Below the pieces are notes generated by a model that had not been told where the DNA came from, ran no database searches, and worked only from the letters and a program-made list of their open reading frames with translations. Source: Calothrix sp. MO_192.B10 (GTDB lineage: Bacteria > Cyanobacteriota > Cyanobacteriia > Cyanobacteriales > Nostocaceae). From it: a stretch of 33,588 bases of DNA. Shown piece by piece: positions 1-8,905 of this stretch. Position 1 is the first letter of the stretch, and the number at the start of each line of letters is the position of its first letter. The translations under genes were made by a program, and so were the position numbers. The stretch is from assembly GCA_030065055.1 (NCBI GenBank), contig JASJDS010000036.1, positions 1-33,588 on the forward strand. Direction: 5' to 3'.

Positions 1-6
1 AGGTGA

Positions 7-514
7 AGTACCCCTAGTTTCGCTTCGCTACACTAGGGGCTAAGCGCTGACGCGCACGCTCCGCGTTAAGCGAAGCTATGCCGTAGGCTTTACGCGTCTC
101 ACTCGCCGTTGCCACGTTGGGGATACCACAAAGGTATTCGGGACTAAACCCGATGATGGTCTTACACAGCGTCTCTGGCATTTCTACCTTTATCCCCTCA
201 AGGAGGAACCCGCGCAGCCGCCCGCCTGACGCAGGCAGTTTGATTATTTTACGCACAACACAGTTTGGTGTCATTTCTTACGGCTATAGCCTGCCAGTGA
301 CCGTGTTCCTTTCCTGTTCGCGTTAGCGTGCCCGAAGGGCATACTCTGCCGAGTACATACTTGTATACCCAAAGGGTGGCCTCTTAGTCAGTCAGGTGGG
401 TCAGCGACCAGAATTATCTGACCATATATTCGTTATAAGTTCAAGTCTCTGCCCTTGCTTTCATCCCCCGGTTCCGAAGACTCCACCGGGGGACTTCCCG
501 CAAGGAGGGTTAAA
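7..514 (+). repeat. Structured dispersed repeat, copy 1 (HEARO/IS200-605-like candidate)
   Basis: This ~0.5 kb element is homologous to 29709-30203, in the same orientation. It begins right after GTGA (3-6) with AGTACCCC. A left hairpin pairs CCCCTAGT (11-18) with ACTAGGGG (32-39). Positions 36-111 are identical to copy 2. A second hairpin pairs TCGGG (138-142) with CCCGA (149-153). The right end carries a stem TCCCCCGG/CCGGGGGA at about 465-493, then a conserved segment ending in GTTAAA at 514. The middle (about 250-400) has diverged strongly. No intact protein is encoded: open frames here lack any recognisable domain. Paired ends with hairpins, the GTGA flank and ORF-less copies fit HEARO/IscB omega-RNA or IS200/IS605-derived non-autonomous elements; the exact class is inference. 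Confidence 0.7.
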
Positions 515-599
515 CATAGCAACTGCATCCCCAGAAACAGAAATACCCCACCGTGGTGAAGGTAGAAGAAAAGATTCGGACTAATTAATTAAGTAAGTC

Positions 600-730
600 G
601 GCGTAAAAATTTCAAGGTATGTCATTGCGAGTGGAACGTAGTGAAACGTAAAGCCTACGGCATAGCTTCGCTTAACGCGGAGCGTGTCCGTCAGGACTCA
701 GCAATCGCAGGTTTTCCGTCGATTTTACAT
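600..730 (-). repeat. Inverted 40-nt palindromic-core repeat in gene-free leader
   Basis: Positions 647-686 are a perfect reverse complement of 55-94 inside the structured repeat, and of 29759-29798 in its second copy. The flanks (GTCATTGCGAG near 621, GCAATCGCAG near 702) look like a common dispersed repeat of Nostoc genomes. Nothing in 515-766 looks like a gene; the stretch lies downstream of the minus-strand HD-domain gene and may hold its transcript end. Confidence 0.7.
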
Positions 731-766
731 TCTGTTACATAGTTTGGTTTATTTGTGCCCACTTAC

Positions 767-1429
767 TTAATGTGCCAAATTCTGCAAATACTGAATTTCT
801 GCTTGAATATTGGCACGGGCAGAATTTTCACATTGCTCAAACATCAAAGGGGTAAAATAAATCTGCTGACGTTGCAAAAATTGCTCTAAAACCTGCTGAC
901 GACCTAAGATATAGTCTATTTCTGACATCCAGCCATATTCTTGACGAATTGCCTGTGTATATCTTTGATATTCTTCTGGATGAGTGCCTAGAATCCCTAA
1001 ATCGGCATCTAGTAAAACCTGGCTATCAATATCCTCAATATCAGCTTGGTGATGTTTGGTGTTAAGAACCAGACGGCTAACCATGTTTGTAATGGTGGCT
1101 GAAATGCCCCAACTACTTAGCAATTTCTGTGCATAGTCTGCACTACATTCTTCATTGTCCCTAGCTCTGGTGTCATACACCACATCATGAAACCAAGCTG
1201 CAAGTTTCACCGCACTCAGATTTTGAGTATATTTTTGTAAATTATTAATTGTTGTGAGAACATGATGAATATGTGACAAAGTATGGTATTGACGTTCTGG
1301 ACAAGAATAAGCCGTCACTAACAACTGGAAGGTTTCTTGAATTACAATTACTTCCACAGAGAATGGTTGTAATAAATGCTGCCATTCAATGAACAGGATA
1401 TCCATCAGGCTATTGTTGACACCTCCCAT
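767..1429 (-). CDS. HD-domain metal-dependent phosphohydrolase-like protein
   Basis: A 220-residue soluble protein with the pattern of COG4339-type predicted HD-domain hydrolases. An R46-x-Y48-H49 motif is followed by H53, then the HD pair H81-D82 with Y85-D86, and a later D141-A-D143 that could complete a divalent-metal site. Family members are presumed phosphohydrolases; the substrate is unknown and nothing nearby identifies it. The start is uncertain. M1 has no clear ribosome-binding site, while M9 (start 1405) has GGGAGG about 16 bases upstream, inside the longer frame. The gene stands alone, with repeat DNA on both sides. Confidence 0.8.
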   Translation of the reverse strand: MGGVNNSLMDILFIEWQHLLQPFSVEVIVIQETFQLLVTAYSCPERQYHTLSHIHHVLTTINNLQKYTQNLSAVKLAAWFHDVVYDTRARDNEECSADYAQKLLSSWGISATITNMVSRLVLNTKHHQADIEDIDSQVLLDADLGILGTHPEEYQRYTQAIRQEYGWMSEIDYILGRQQVLEQFLQRQQIYFTPLMFEQCENSARANIQAEIQYLQNLAH

Positions 1430-1468
1430 TTAGTAAAAAACTGATGCTTGCTTAACCTCTCAAAAAAT

Positions 1469-1574
1469 GTAGGTTGGGTAGAACGAAACCAAACCCAACA
1501 GTAACAATATTTTTGGTAGTTGGGTTACTCTGCTCCAAGCTGCTGTTGCGTCTACCTCCCTCAAACCAACCTAC
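1469..1574. repeat. Dispersed AGGTTGGGT-type inverted repeat
   Basis: GTAGGTTGG (1469-1477) pairs with CCAACCTAC (1566-1574), enclosing further GTTGGGTT/AACCCAAC copies. A related unit is at about 22841-22876. It lies upstream of the HD gene; no coding potential is seen. Confidence 0.6.
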
Positions 1575-1632
1575 AACTTATAGTCTGCGGGCATTTTTGA
1601 TATGAAATCCAGATGATTAGTTACGGCAAAAA

Positions 1633-1763
1633 CCTCACCCCCTTCCCCTCTCCTTATTTAAACCCCGTCCTTAAGGACGAGGTCTTATAGGGATAAACCC
1701 CGCCCTTAAAGGGCGAGGTATTCGTTATTAAGGAGAGGGGAGTCGTTCGGACGGGATGAGGTG
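1633..1763. repeat. Nested inverted repeat containing two tandem palindromes
   Basis: The outer arms CCCCTCTCCTTA (1645-1656) and TAAGGAGAGGGG (1729-1740) are perfectly complementary. They continue into looser CCTCACCCC / GGGATGAGG complementarity. The loop holds two related palindromes, CGTCCTTAAGGACG (1666-1679) and CGCCCTTAAAGGGCG (1701-1715). The second differs from the first by a paired T-A to C-G change, so folding is kept. Nothing in 1575-1886 is convincingly protein-coding. Confidence 0.75.
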
Positions 1764-1886
1764 ACGACAATATGGTAAGTAAATAAGCGGATTTGATATG
1801 AGAAATTAGAATGCTGCTATAGGGAAGTTGGGGAAGAAATAATATCTTCCCCAACTTCCAATTCCCCATTCTTGATTCCCTATTTT

Positions 1887-2105
1887 TTACTCTTCATCCC
1901 AAGCTTCTACAACCAGCAATTCGCTGACTGGATCTTGCATGGTGAAGCCGAATTCTAACAGTTCCTGCTTCCAGTACTGCCATTCATTGCCATATAGTAA
2001 AGCAATTTTCCAAATGCTATCAGTAGGCTTGATAATATTAGATTCCAAGAGTGATTGCACGTTACGCTGCAATTTCACCATGGGGTGAATCACTTGCTGA
2101 GTCAT
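1887..2105 (-). CDS. Small conserved cyanobacterial protein, DUF4327-like
   Basis: A 72-residue protein with no membrane segment or signal peptide. An N-terminal helical part with hydrophobic spacing (HPMVKLQRNVQSLLE) leads into an IIKPTDSIWKIALLYG core. The acidic C-terminus runs FTMQDPVSELLVVEAWDEE. The order, a short helix, a P/S-x-x-I turn, a W in mid-protein, then R/QDPxxxLL and an acidic tail, matches what I recall of the cyanobacterial DUF4327 family, whose function is unknown. The gene is monocistronic, with about 400 bases of non-coding DNA upstream. Confidence 0.6.
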   Translation of the reverse strand: MTQQVIHPMVKLQRNVQSLLESNIIKPTDSIWKIALLYGNEWQYWKQELLEFGFTMQDPVSELLVVEAWDEE

Positions 2106-2506
2106 AACTTAAACTTAATTCAGATTTCCTTTGGTAAATACTTAATCAAAACTGCTTTCCGTTTTGCAATGGTTGCCGATGCGTAGAATTGTGCTTTTGC
2201 TGGCAAAGCAAGTCTTAACTACTTTAATATACCATAAATATCCTGATAAATACATCAACTATATAGGGCTTTGTACGGTAATTACTACCTAGGAATTAGT
2301 TATTACTGCTGATGGCGATGGGATATGGGAACTGTACAACGGTTAATATTAGGTGATTTGAGTCGCATATCCTGGTAAAAATAGGTGCTCTGCCTGAAAG
2401 TCTGCGGCTATTCAGCAAAGAACTCCCCCAAAAGCAGCAATCCAATAATAGGCAATTATAAGAATAAATGATAAATTAAGGAGCAAAAGATAATATAATT
2501 TTTTAA
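2106..2506. other. 401-base gene-free stretch between pilin end and DUF4327-like gene
   Basis: This AT-rich stretch holds no supported open frame. It should contain the promoter of the 1887-2105 gene and the transcript end of the pilin gene (a T-rich run on the minus strand near 2490-2506). A weak hairpin GCTTTTGCTGGCAAAGC sits near 2190-2206. I see no known riboswitch or repeat family here. Confidence 0.5.
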
Positions 2507-3058
2507 TTATTTTACAGATGAGTAGGAAGAACCTGTGGCAGTACTCAAGAAACTGCAATCTGGTTGAGAAGTGGCAGGAATAGTGACAGATGTGGGTATA
2601 CTAGAATTCCCCCCATCAAATTTTGATTGACATAATACAGAAATGGTTGTATAGTCCCCGCTACCAATCATCGGGCTGTGAGAGACTATTCCTCCATAGT
2701 GTTTTAGAGCTCCTTTTATAGATACGCCTCCATTTACCACGGCATTAACACCACTGGGGAAAATGGTATACCTATAGTTTTGTGTTTGGGATGAAATACC
2801 AACCCTTAAATCAGACAGTTGAGTAGCGAAGCTGTCATTTTCCAAATAATAAGCTTGTTGAGAACGGTTCATAGCACTTACATTTTGCTTTGCCTCAGAC
2901 TGTTTACTTTTTTTTGCCATTCCCAAAAAAGAAGGGAGTGCAATTGTAAATAACAGAGAAGCAATCATCATGACAACCAGAATTTCTACTAGGGTAAAAC
3001 CTAAATCATTTGTCTGCGAAATTTGTGGTAAAAGCTTTACTGTGAGCTTGGTTTTCAT
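2507..3058 (-). CDS. pilA: Type IV pilin-like protein (PilA family), paralogue 1
   Basis: A 183-residue prepilin. The start at M-KTKLTVKLL (3058) is preferred over an upstream in-frame ATG (3076) because the second pilin gene begins with the same MKT. A 20-residue basic leader ends in G, giving the prepilin peptidase (PilD) site G|FTLVE with the conserved Glu5. A hydrophobic helix of about 22 residues follows, with the ALPSFL motif. The region AKKSKQSEAKQNVSAMNRSQ closely matches the paralogue at 19024-19560. Two C-terminal cysteines (in LCQS and PDCSF) probably form the D-loop disulfide. The subunit would be assembled into pili or pseudopili across the inner membrane. It is divergent from the TPR and sugar genes. 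Confidence 0.88.
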   Translation of the reverse strand: MKTKLTVKLLPQISQTNDLGFTLVEILVVMMIASLLFTIALPSFLGMAKKSKQSEAKQNVSAMNRSQQAYYLENDSFATQLSDLRVGISSQTQNYRYTIFPSGVNAVVNGGVSIKGALKHYGGIVSHSPMIGSGDYTTISVLCQSKFDGGNSSIPTSVTIPATSQPDCSFLSTATGSSYSSVK

Positions 3059-3402
3059 CACTATAGCTGCTGGCATTGTTGAGAAATTAAATTATTTGTT
3101 CGAGCAATAAATTACTCACTAATAACCAAAAAGTTCTGAGTAAGCGTGACACTTGTGTCTGCTATATAACTTTTATACATAACTTACCCAGATGTTGCGA
3201 TCGCATTCCACCACTGCAATAATCTTGACAAAAATTTAATATAGATTACGTACAAAAAAGTAGTCATAATCCCGTTTATATAGGGATTTCATCAAATCCA
3301 TGATTAAGTATTTAAAATTAATTAGTCAAAAATTTATCCTTGAATGATAGTTTGGCGGGGTTAGTGGGTATCCTCTTAAACAAGAGCTTTTAAGGGTGAC
3401 AT
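3059..3402. promoter_or_regulatory. Divergent promoter region, pilin / TPR-pse genes
   Basis: These 344 bases contain no gene and must hold the promoters of the minus-strand pilin and the plus-strand TPR gene. A GCGATCGC site lies near 3197-3204. A TTGACA hexamer is at about 3226, but no well-spaced -10 box follows, so I do not assign it. A ribosome-binding-like AAGGGTGA precedes the TPR start. Confidence 0.55.
3180..3190 (-). promoter_or_regulatory. Shared pilin upstream motif TGGGTAAGTTA
   Basis: On the minus strand TGGGTAAGTTA occurs about 122 bases before the pilin start. The identical 11-mer occurs about 43 bases before the second pilin start (19603-19613). It may be a sigma-factor or activator site common to both pilins; which factor is not known from the sequence. 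Confidence 0.45.
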
Positions 3403-3834
3403 ATGGCTAGTGCTGAGAAAGAGTATATGCTGGCTCGCCAGAAGCGATCGCAGCGAACAAAAAAGATTGTCGGGTGGGTATCACTGGTCTCTTTTACTGG
3501 TTCTATGGCGTTTGCGGCGGTTCCCGCCATTAAGCAGGCGATTGAGAGCGGTACATCATCGCAGTCACAGTCCCAAGCTGCATCTTTGGAATCTTCTTTA
3601 AAACAACGTGCGGAGGGCTTTGAGTTAGTTTTACAGCGAGAGCCGGAGAATAAAACCGCTTTAGAAGGATTGGTACGTTTGCGATTAGCTCTCAAGGATG
3701 AAAAAGGTGCGATCGCTCCTCTGGAAAAGTTGGTGGAGTTACGACCTGATAGGGAAGATTACAAGTCTGTGTTGAAGCGGTTGAAGAAGGTCAAACAAGA
3801 CGGTCAAAAACAGCCTCCATCTCAGGCGAAGTAA
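3403..3834 (+). CDS. Small membrane-anchored TPR protein
   Basis: A 143-residue protein. A basic, arginine-rich N-terminus ([12 protein letters not shown]) leads into one hydrophobic segment at about residues 23-43, ending AFAAVP, so it is probably a single-pass anchor. A Ser/Gln-rich linker follows. A helical pair at about 68-125 ([16 protein letters not shown] and [16 protein letters not shown]) matches TPR helices, including the typical P-x-N/D turn. TPR modules bind partner proteins; the partner is unknown. The start has a good ribosome-binding site (AAGGGTGA). Pilin is divergent upstream and pseB starts 56 bases downstream, so co-transcription with the sugar island is possible but not shown. 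Confidence 0.75.
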   Translation: MASAEKEYMLARQKRSQRTKKIVGWVSLVSFTGSMAFAAVPAIKQAIESGTSSQSQSQAASLESSLKQRAEGFELVLQREPENKTALEGLVRLRLALKDEKGAIAPLEKLVELRPDREDYKSVLKRLKKVKQDGQKQPPSQAK

Positions 3835-3887
3835 AGTTCTCTAACTAGGAATCTGTATTCAAAATTATATTTAATACAACTAATTAG

Positions 3888-4880
<993 letters not shown>

Positions 4881-4895
4881 GGAGGACAAGAAAAA

Positions 4896-5702
4896 ATGCA
4901 AAAAGCTAATTGGAATCAATATTTATCCTCAACTAATCCTTGGACTAATAGGTTAATCGGACTCGAATCTTTTTCGAGACAAAGAGATTTGGAGCAAATA
5001 GAACGGGAATACAATCAGGATAAATATGGCACACTCCGAGAATTTAAATTTACAGATATAGAGTCTTATAAAATAAAAGAAAGAGAATTGGCAGGGCTAG
5101 GAGAAAAAGATAATATATTTTTCTCTATTGGCGAAGAACTTTTTGAAGCTAATTGTAGTTTTGCTTTTTCAATCTATCACTCACTTGTTTCCAATGTGAT
5201 CAAAAAATATAATCCAGAACGTATTTGTGAACTTGGTTGTGGTTACGGTTATAATTTTTCATACCTCAAAAATATGTGTTCAGAGGTATACGGAGGTGAG
5301 TATTCAGAAAATGCTGTGACAATAGCTCATTTACTAGGGCTAGATATCAAGAAATTTAATTACTACAATTTAAATGAGTATAGTTTAATTAGAGATAGAA
5401 GTTTAGTTCTAACTAGCCATAGTATAGAACAACTACCAAGTGCCCAATGCTTTATTGATGGAATGTATGAAAATAGACACAAAATTGATTTAATTGTCAA
5501 TTTTGAACCAAGTTACTTAAAGCAAAGACAATCTTTAATAGGCATACTCAGAAATCGCTACGTTGAAATAAATGACTATAATCGTGATTTAACTTATCTA
5601 TTAAAGTCAAGAAATGATATTGAAATTTTGGAATTCAAGCCAGATGCGATAGGTGTTAATCCTCTAAATTCGGCAAATATATTGGTTTGGAAGTTCAAAT
5701 AA
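4896..5702 (+). CDS. Class I SAM-dependent methyltransferase
   Basis: A 268-residue soluble protein. The SAM-binding motif CELGCGYGYN lies at about residues 111-120, with the acidic residue ending strand 2 at E135 (GGEYSENA). A motif resembling the family's later strand follows (LVLTSHSIEQLP). About 110 residues precede the SAM fold and could help bind substrate. It starts after a strong GAGGAGG site overlapping the pseB stop, and pseC follows after 9 bases, so it is inside the operon. By context it probably methylates the nonulosonic acid, its precursor or its acyl group; the acceptor cannot be read from sequence. It is visibly more AT-rich than pseB and pseC. Confidence 0.75.
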   Translation: MQKANWNQYLSSTNPWTNRLIGLESFSRQRDLEQIEREYNQDKYGTLREFKFTDIESYKIKERELAGLGEKDNIFFSIGEELFEANCSFAFSIYHSLVSNVIKKYNPERICELGCGYGYNFSYLKNMCSEVYGGEYSENAVTIAHLLGLDIKKFNYYNLNEYSLIRDRSLVLTSHSIEQLPSAQCFIDGMYENRHKIDLIVNFEPSYLKQRQSLIGILRNRYVEINDYNRDLTYLLKSRNDIEILEFKPDAIGVNPLNSANILVWKFK

Positions 5703-5711
5703 AGCTGATAA

Positions 5712-6884
5712 ATGCAAAGTAATTATATTCCCTATGGACGGCAAGATATTAACCAAGCAGATATTGACGCTGTGGTGGAAGTATTGCAATCTGACTGGAT
5801 TACTCAAGGTCCAACTATAGAAAAATTTGAGCAAGCAGTAGCCAATTACTGTGGGGCAAAGTATGCTGTAGCAGTTTCCAGTGCCACAGCAGCATTACAT
5901 ATTGCTTGCCTAGCAACAGGTTTGGGACAGGGGGATACCCTGTGGACATCACCGAATACTTTTGTAGCTTCTGCTAATTGTGGTTTATACTGTGGTTCTA
6001 AGGTAGATTTTGTTGATATTAACCCCCACACCTATAACCTGAGTATAGATGAGCTACAAGGTAAATTAGCTGCGGCAGAAAAGCAAGGTTGTCTACCCAA
6101 AGTTTTAATACCAGTGCATTTTGCAGGACAATCCTGTGAAATGGAGCGGATTGCCTCTTTATCACAGCGTTATGGCTTCAAAGTGATTGAAGATGCCTCC
6201 CATGCTATTGGTGGAAAATATCAAGGAACACCTGTTGGCAACTGCAAATTTTCAGATATAACAGTATTGAGCTTTCATCCAGTTAAAATTATCACCACTG
6301 GAGAAGGCGGAATGTTGTTGACTAATCAGGAGGATTTGTATCAAAAACTAATTAGACTACGGAGTCATGGCATTACCCGCAATTCAGAGTTCATGCAAGG
6401 AGAATCTCATGGTTCTTGGTATTACCAGCAGCTAGAATTGGGCTTTAACTACCGGATAACAGATATTCAAGCGGCTTTGGGTGTTAGTCAAATGCAACGC
6501 TTGGATGAATTTGTCTCCCGTCGGCGGTTTTTAGCTCAAAGGTATAACCAGCTACTACAAGATTTACCATTAACCATCCCTTGGCAACATCCAGACACAG
6601 AATCGAGTTGGCATTTATACGTAATTCGATTAAAACTGGATAAGATTACCAAAACTCATCGGCAGGTTTTTGAGGAACTTCGTCAAGATGGGATTGGGGT
6701 GAATTTACACTATATTCCAGTTCACACCCAGCCTTATTACCAACAATTAGGTTTTAAGTGTGGCGACTTTCCCCAAGTTGAGGAGTATTACCAGGAAGCA
6801 ATTTCTCTTCCTTTGTACTACGGCTTGACACAGGAAGCACAAGATTTCGTTGTCACGAAGATAAGAGACTTACTTAATTCATAA
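5712..6884 (+). CDS. pseC: UDP-4-amino-4,6-dideoxy-N-acetyl-beta-L-altrosamine transaminase
   Basis: A 390-residue PLP aminotransferase of the DegT/DnrJ/EryC1 fold that aminates C4 of the PseB product using glutamate. The start IPYGRQDI is characteristic of PseC. SSATAALH (residues 56-63) contacts PLP phosphate. D161 in VIEDASHAIG binds the pyridine nitrogen. K192 in SFHPVKIITTGEGG is the Schiff-base lysine. Length is normal for PseC. It sits between a methyltransferase and the ATP-grasp gene. No acetyltransferase (PseH) follows, which is unusual. Confidence 0.9.
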   Translation: MQSNYIPYGRQDINQADIDAVVEVLQSDWITQGPTIEKFEQAVANYCGAKYAVAVSSATAALHIACLATGLGQGDTLWTSPNTFVASANCGLYCGSKVDFVDINPHTYNLSIDELQGKLAAAEKQGCLPKVLIPVHFAGQSCEMERIASLSQRYGFKVIEDASHAIGGKYQGTPVGNCKFSDITVLSFHPVKIITTGEGGMLLTNQEDLYQKLIRLRSHGITRNSEFMQGESHGSWYYQQLELGFNYRITDIQAALGVSQMQRLDEFVSRRRFLAQRYNQLLQDLPLTIPWQHPDTESSWHLYVIRLKLDKITKTHRQVFEELRQDGIGVNLHYIPVHTQPYYQQLGFKCGDFPQVEEYYQEAISLPLYYGLTQEAQDFVVTKIRDLLNS

Positions 6885-6928
6885 TAACTAAGCATCAAAT
6901 TCAATATCTCAAATTATGGGGAAAACGA

Positions 6929-8149
6929 ATGAATGCTCAGATTAATGTTCTATGCATAGGTGCTGGAATTGAACAGCTACCTGCTATTCAGATTGCTAAA
7001 CAAATGGGTCTGAAAGTGACAGCTATAGATAGTAACCCTGATGCAATTGGACTACGAGTAGCAGACAAAGGTAGTGTGATGGATCTACGAGACAGCACAA
7101 AGGTAATTCAACTTGCAAAAGAATTAAATATTAAATGTGTATTACCCGTTCCTCTAGGTGCAATTCTAACGACAGTGGGAGCGGTGAATGATGCACTTGG
7201 ATTAAAGGGTATTTCTGAAGCAGCAGCAAAAGCTTGTACAGATAAACTACTGACTCGTAAAATATTAGCAGCAGAGGGACTACCAACACCAAAATGTATT
7301 GAATCAAGTGATGAAAAATCACTGATAAATGCAGCAGAAAACATAGGATATCCAGTAGTTGTCAAACCTCGTTATGGTAGCGGTAGTCAGGGAGTATTTG
7401 TAGCTAGAGATAAAGCTGAATTGTTCCAGTGGTTACCTTGGCATTTTGAACAAAGACAAAAATGTAAAGAATCAGATAAATCACTTGTAGAAAGCTTGAT
7501 ACTGGGTAAGGAAGTAGGAATAGATAGCGTTGTCACAAATCATACTCACTCTATTATTTTAATCAGAGATAAAGAAGTAACAGAACTCCCATTTAGACTA
7601 CCATATGCTTATTTATCTCCTACAACATTACCTAAATTAATACAACAAAAAATCAATGAAATATTGACAAAAGCATGTAGGACGCTAAGATTAAAAAACT
7701 GTATTTTACATGCAGATATCATCGTCAATAATTCTGGTGAAATATTTATTTTAGACATTTCTGGACGACCATCTGGATTTAATATTAGTGCCAAAATGGT
7801 TCCTGCTGCGACAGGTGTAGAAATAATATATACGGCAATCCAAATGGCTTTGGGATATCCAGTAAGTTTCACTTGTAAATCACATCAGAACGGAGCTGTT
7901 TTACGGATGCTTGCAGCACCAAAAGGGCGTTTTTTAGCAATTGAAGGAATTGAAAAAGTGCGACACATACCTGGGGTGGTTGATGTCGAGAGTTTTCTCG
8001 AACCAGGTGAGATGATTACAGAACGTCGTACTGGGACTACTGGTTATCGTAATGGTTATATATTAACATCTGGTAAAACAAGGGAAGAAGCTGATGTTAT
8101 TTGGCATCAAGCTGCACAAAAAATCAAGTTTTATATGGAGCGTAATTAA
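6929..8149 (+). CDS. ATP-grasp ligase, possible acyl/aminoacyl-transfer enzyme of the sugar pathway
   Basis: A 406-residue protein. An N-terminal Rossmann-like preATP-grasp domain (VLCIGAGIEQLPAI, with AIDSNPDA) resembles carbamoyl-phosphate synthase and D-Ala ligase relatives. The ATP-grasp core carries K107 and K146 (VVKPRYGSGSQG loop). Metal-site acidic residues lie around HADIIVNNSGEIFILDISGRPSG (D276, R280). These enzymes activate a carboxylate as acyl phosphate and join it to an amine, thiol or carboxylate. Located right after pseC, whose product has a free 4-amino group, it could attach an amino acid or other acid there in place of PseH acetylation. That role is inference. GGGGA precedes the start; the stop overlaps the next ATG by one base (TAATG). 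Confidence 0.8.
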   Translation: MNAQINVLCIGAGIEQLPAIQIAKQMGLKVTAIDSNPDAIGLRVADKGSVMDLRDSTKVIQLAKELNIKCVLPVPLGAILTTVGAVNDALGLKGISEAAAKACTDKLLTRKILAAEGLPTPKCIESSDEKSLINAAENIGYPVVVKPRYGSGSQGVFVARDKAELFQWLPWHFEQRQKCKESDKSLVESLILGKEVGIDSVVTNHTHSIILIRDKEVTELPFRLPYAYLSPTTLPKLIQQKINEILTKACRTLRLKNCILHADIIVNNSGEIFILDISGRPSGFNISAKMVPAATGVEIIYTAIQMALGYPVSFTCKSHQNGAVLRMLAAPKGRFLAIEGIEKVRHIPGVVDVESFLEPGEMITERRTGTTGYRNGYILTSGKTREEADVIWHQAAQKIKFYMERN

Positions 8150-8862
8150 TGAGTACGAATTCTTCTATATTAAATATTTCAGCAATCAATGCTCAAAATC
8201 AGTCATTTGCGGCTAAGGAATTAGCAAAGCATAAATTGAATTATCCAAGTGAACATATAGTGCGTTTCCTATCGAGGATAAGAGCAAATAATATAAATAA
8301 TCAAGAATCCAAAGAGGGCTTAGATATTGGATTTGGTTCTGGTCAACATTTACAATTGTTGATGGATTTTGGCTATAAAGCTAGTGGAATTGAGCTAGTT
8401 TCTGAAGCGGGCGATCGGGTAAAAGAATTGTATCAGCAAAATCCTCTTTTTGGTGATATTGTCATCGGTGATTTTCGTAATTCAGGTTTTAGTGAAAATA
8501 AATTTGATGTTGTTATTTGCTGGGGTGTTGTATTTTTACGTCCCATTGCAGAAATACTTACCGATCTCAAATTTATACTCAAATTAATATGCCCTGGTGG
8601 ACAATTATGTATAAATTTTCGCACTAAAGATAACTGGTTTTATGGATTAGGAAAAAAATTGGAAAATGAGCATTTTCTTCTCGATGAAAGAGCGGGTGCT
8701 TATGCTGGTTTTCATTACACTTTCTTGGATGAAATAACTGTGCGTGATTTAATAAAAGAAGCTGGTTTTCAATTAGAAAATTTAGAGAGATGGGATTGGC
8801 ATAAAAATAATATGAAAGAAAAACATAGTTGGTGGATTGTTTGCTGTAAGCGTATTAATTAA
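8149..8862 (+). CDS. Class I SAM-dependent methyltransferase
   Basis: A 237-residue methyltransferase. LDIGFGSGQ at residues 58-66 is motif I, and E82 in GIELVSEA is the strand-2 acidic residue. FDVVICWGVVFL matches motif IV, and LICPGGQLCINF the post-motif strand (Methyltransf_11/23-like). The start overlaps the ATP-grasp stop by one base, showing translational coupling, so it likely acts on the same intermediate; O- or N-methylation is undetermined. It is AT-rich compared with the pse genes. Confidence 0.78.
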   Translation: MSTNSSILNISAINAQNQSFAAKELAKHKLNYPSEHIVRFLSRIRANNINNQESKEGLDIGFGSGQHLQLLMDFGYKASGIELVSEAGDRVKELYQQNPLFGDIVIGDFRNSGFSENKFDVVICWGVVFLRPIAEILTDLKFILKLICPGGQLCINFRTKDNWFYGLGKKLENEHFLLDERAGAYAGFHYTFLDEITVRDLIKEAGFQLENLERWDWHKNNMKEKHSWWIVCCKRIN

Positions 8863-8905
8863 CTGTAACTTAAGACGAATATTATACTTTGAAAGCTTGA
8901 TTCTT

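Noticed and set aside
14-274. Minus-strand 86-codon frame over the left part of the structured repeat
   Set aside because: It lies wholly in the structured repeat, has no known domain, and the sequence conservation between copies follows hairpins rather than codons.
396-584. 62-codon plus-strand frame
   Set aside because: It covers the right-end hairpin of the repeat; composition and context are non-coding.
1654-1869. 71-codon minus-strand frame
   Set aside because: It is built from the tandem palindromes and inverted repeat arms; no protein family features.
3224-3260. TTGACA as sigma-70 type promoter of the TPR gene
   Set aside because: No -10 hexamer at 16-18 bases spacing; not enough to assign a promoter.
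3390-3695. 101-codon frame antisense to the TPR gene
   Set aside because: Shadow of a better-supported gene that has a ribosome-binding site and TPR/membrane features.
8837-8905. Earlier ATG for the MBL-fold protein
   Set aside because: It would overlap the preceding methyltransferase and add 23 residues before the first strand of the fold; ATG 8906 fits the family better.
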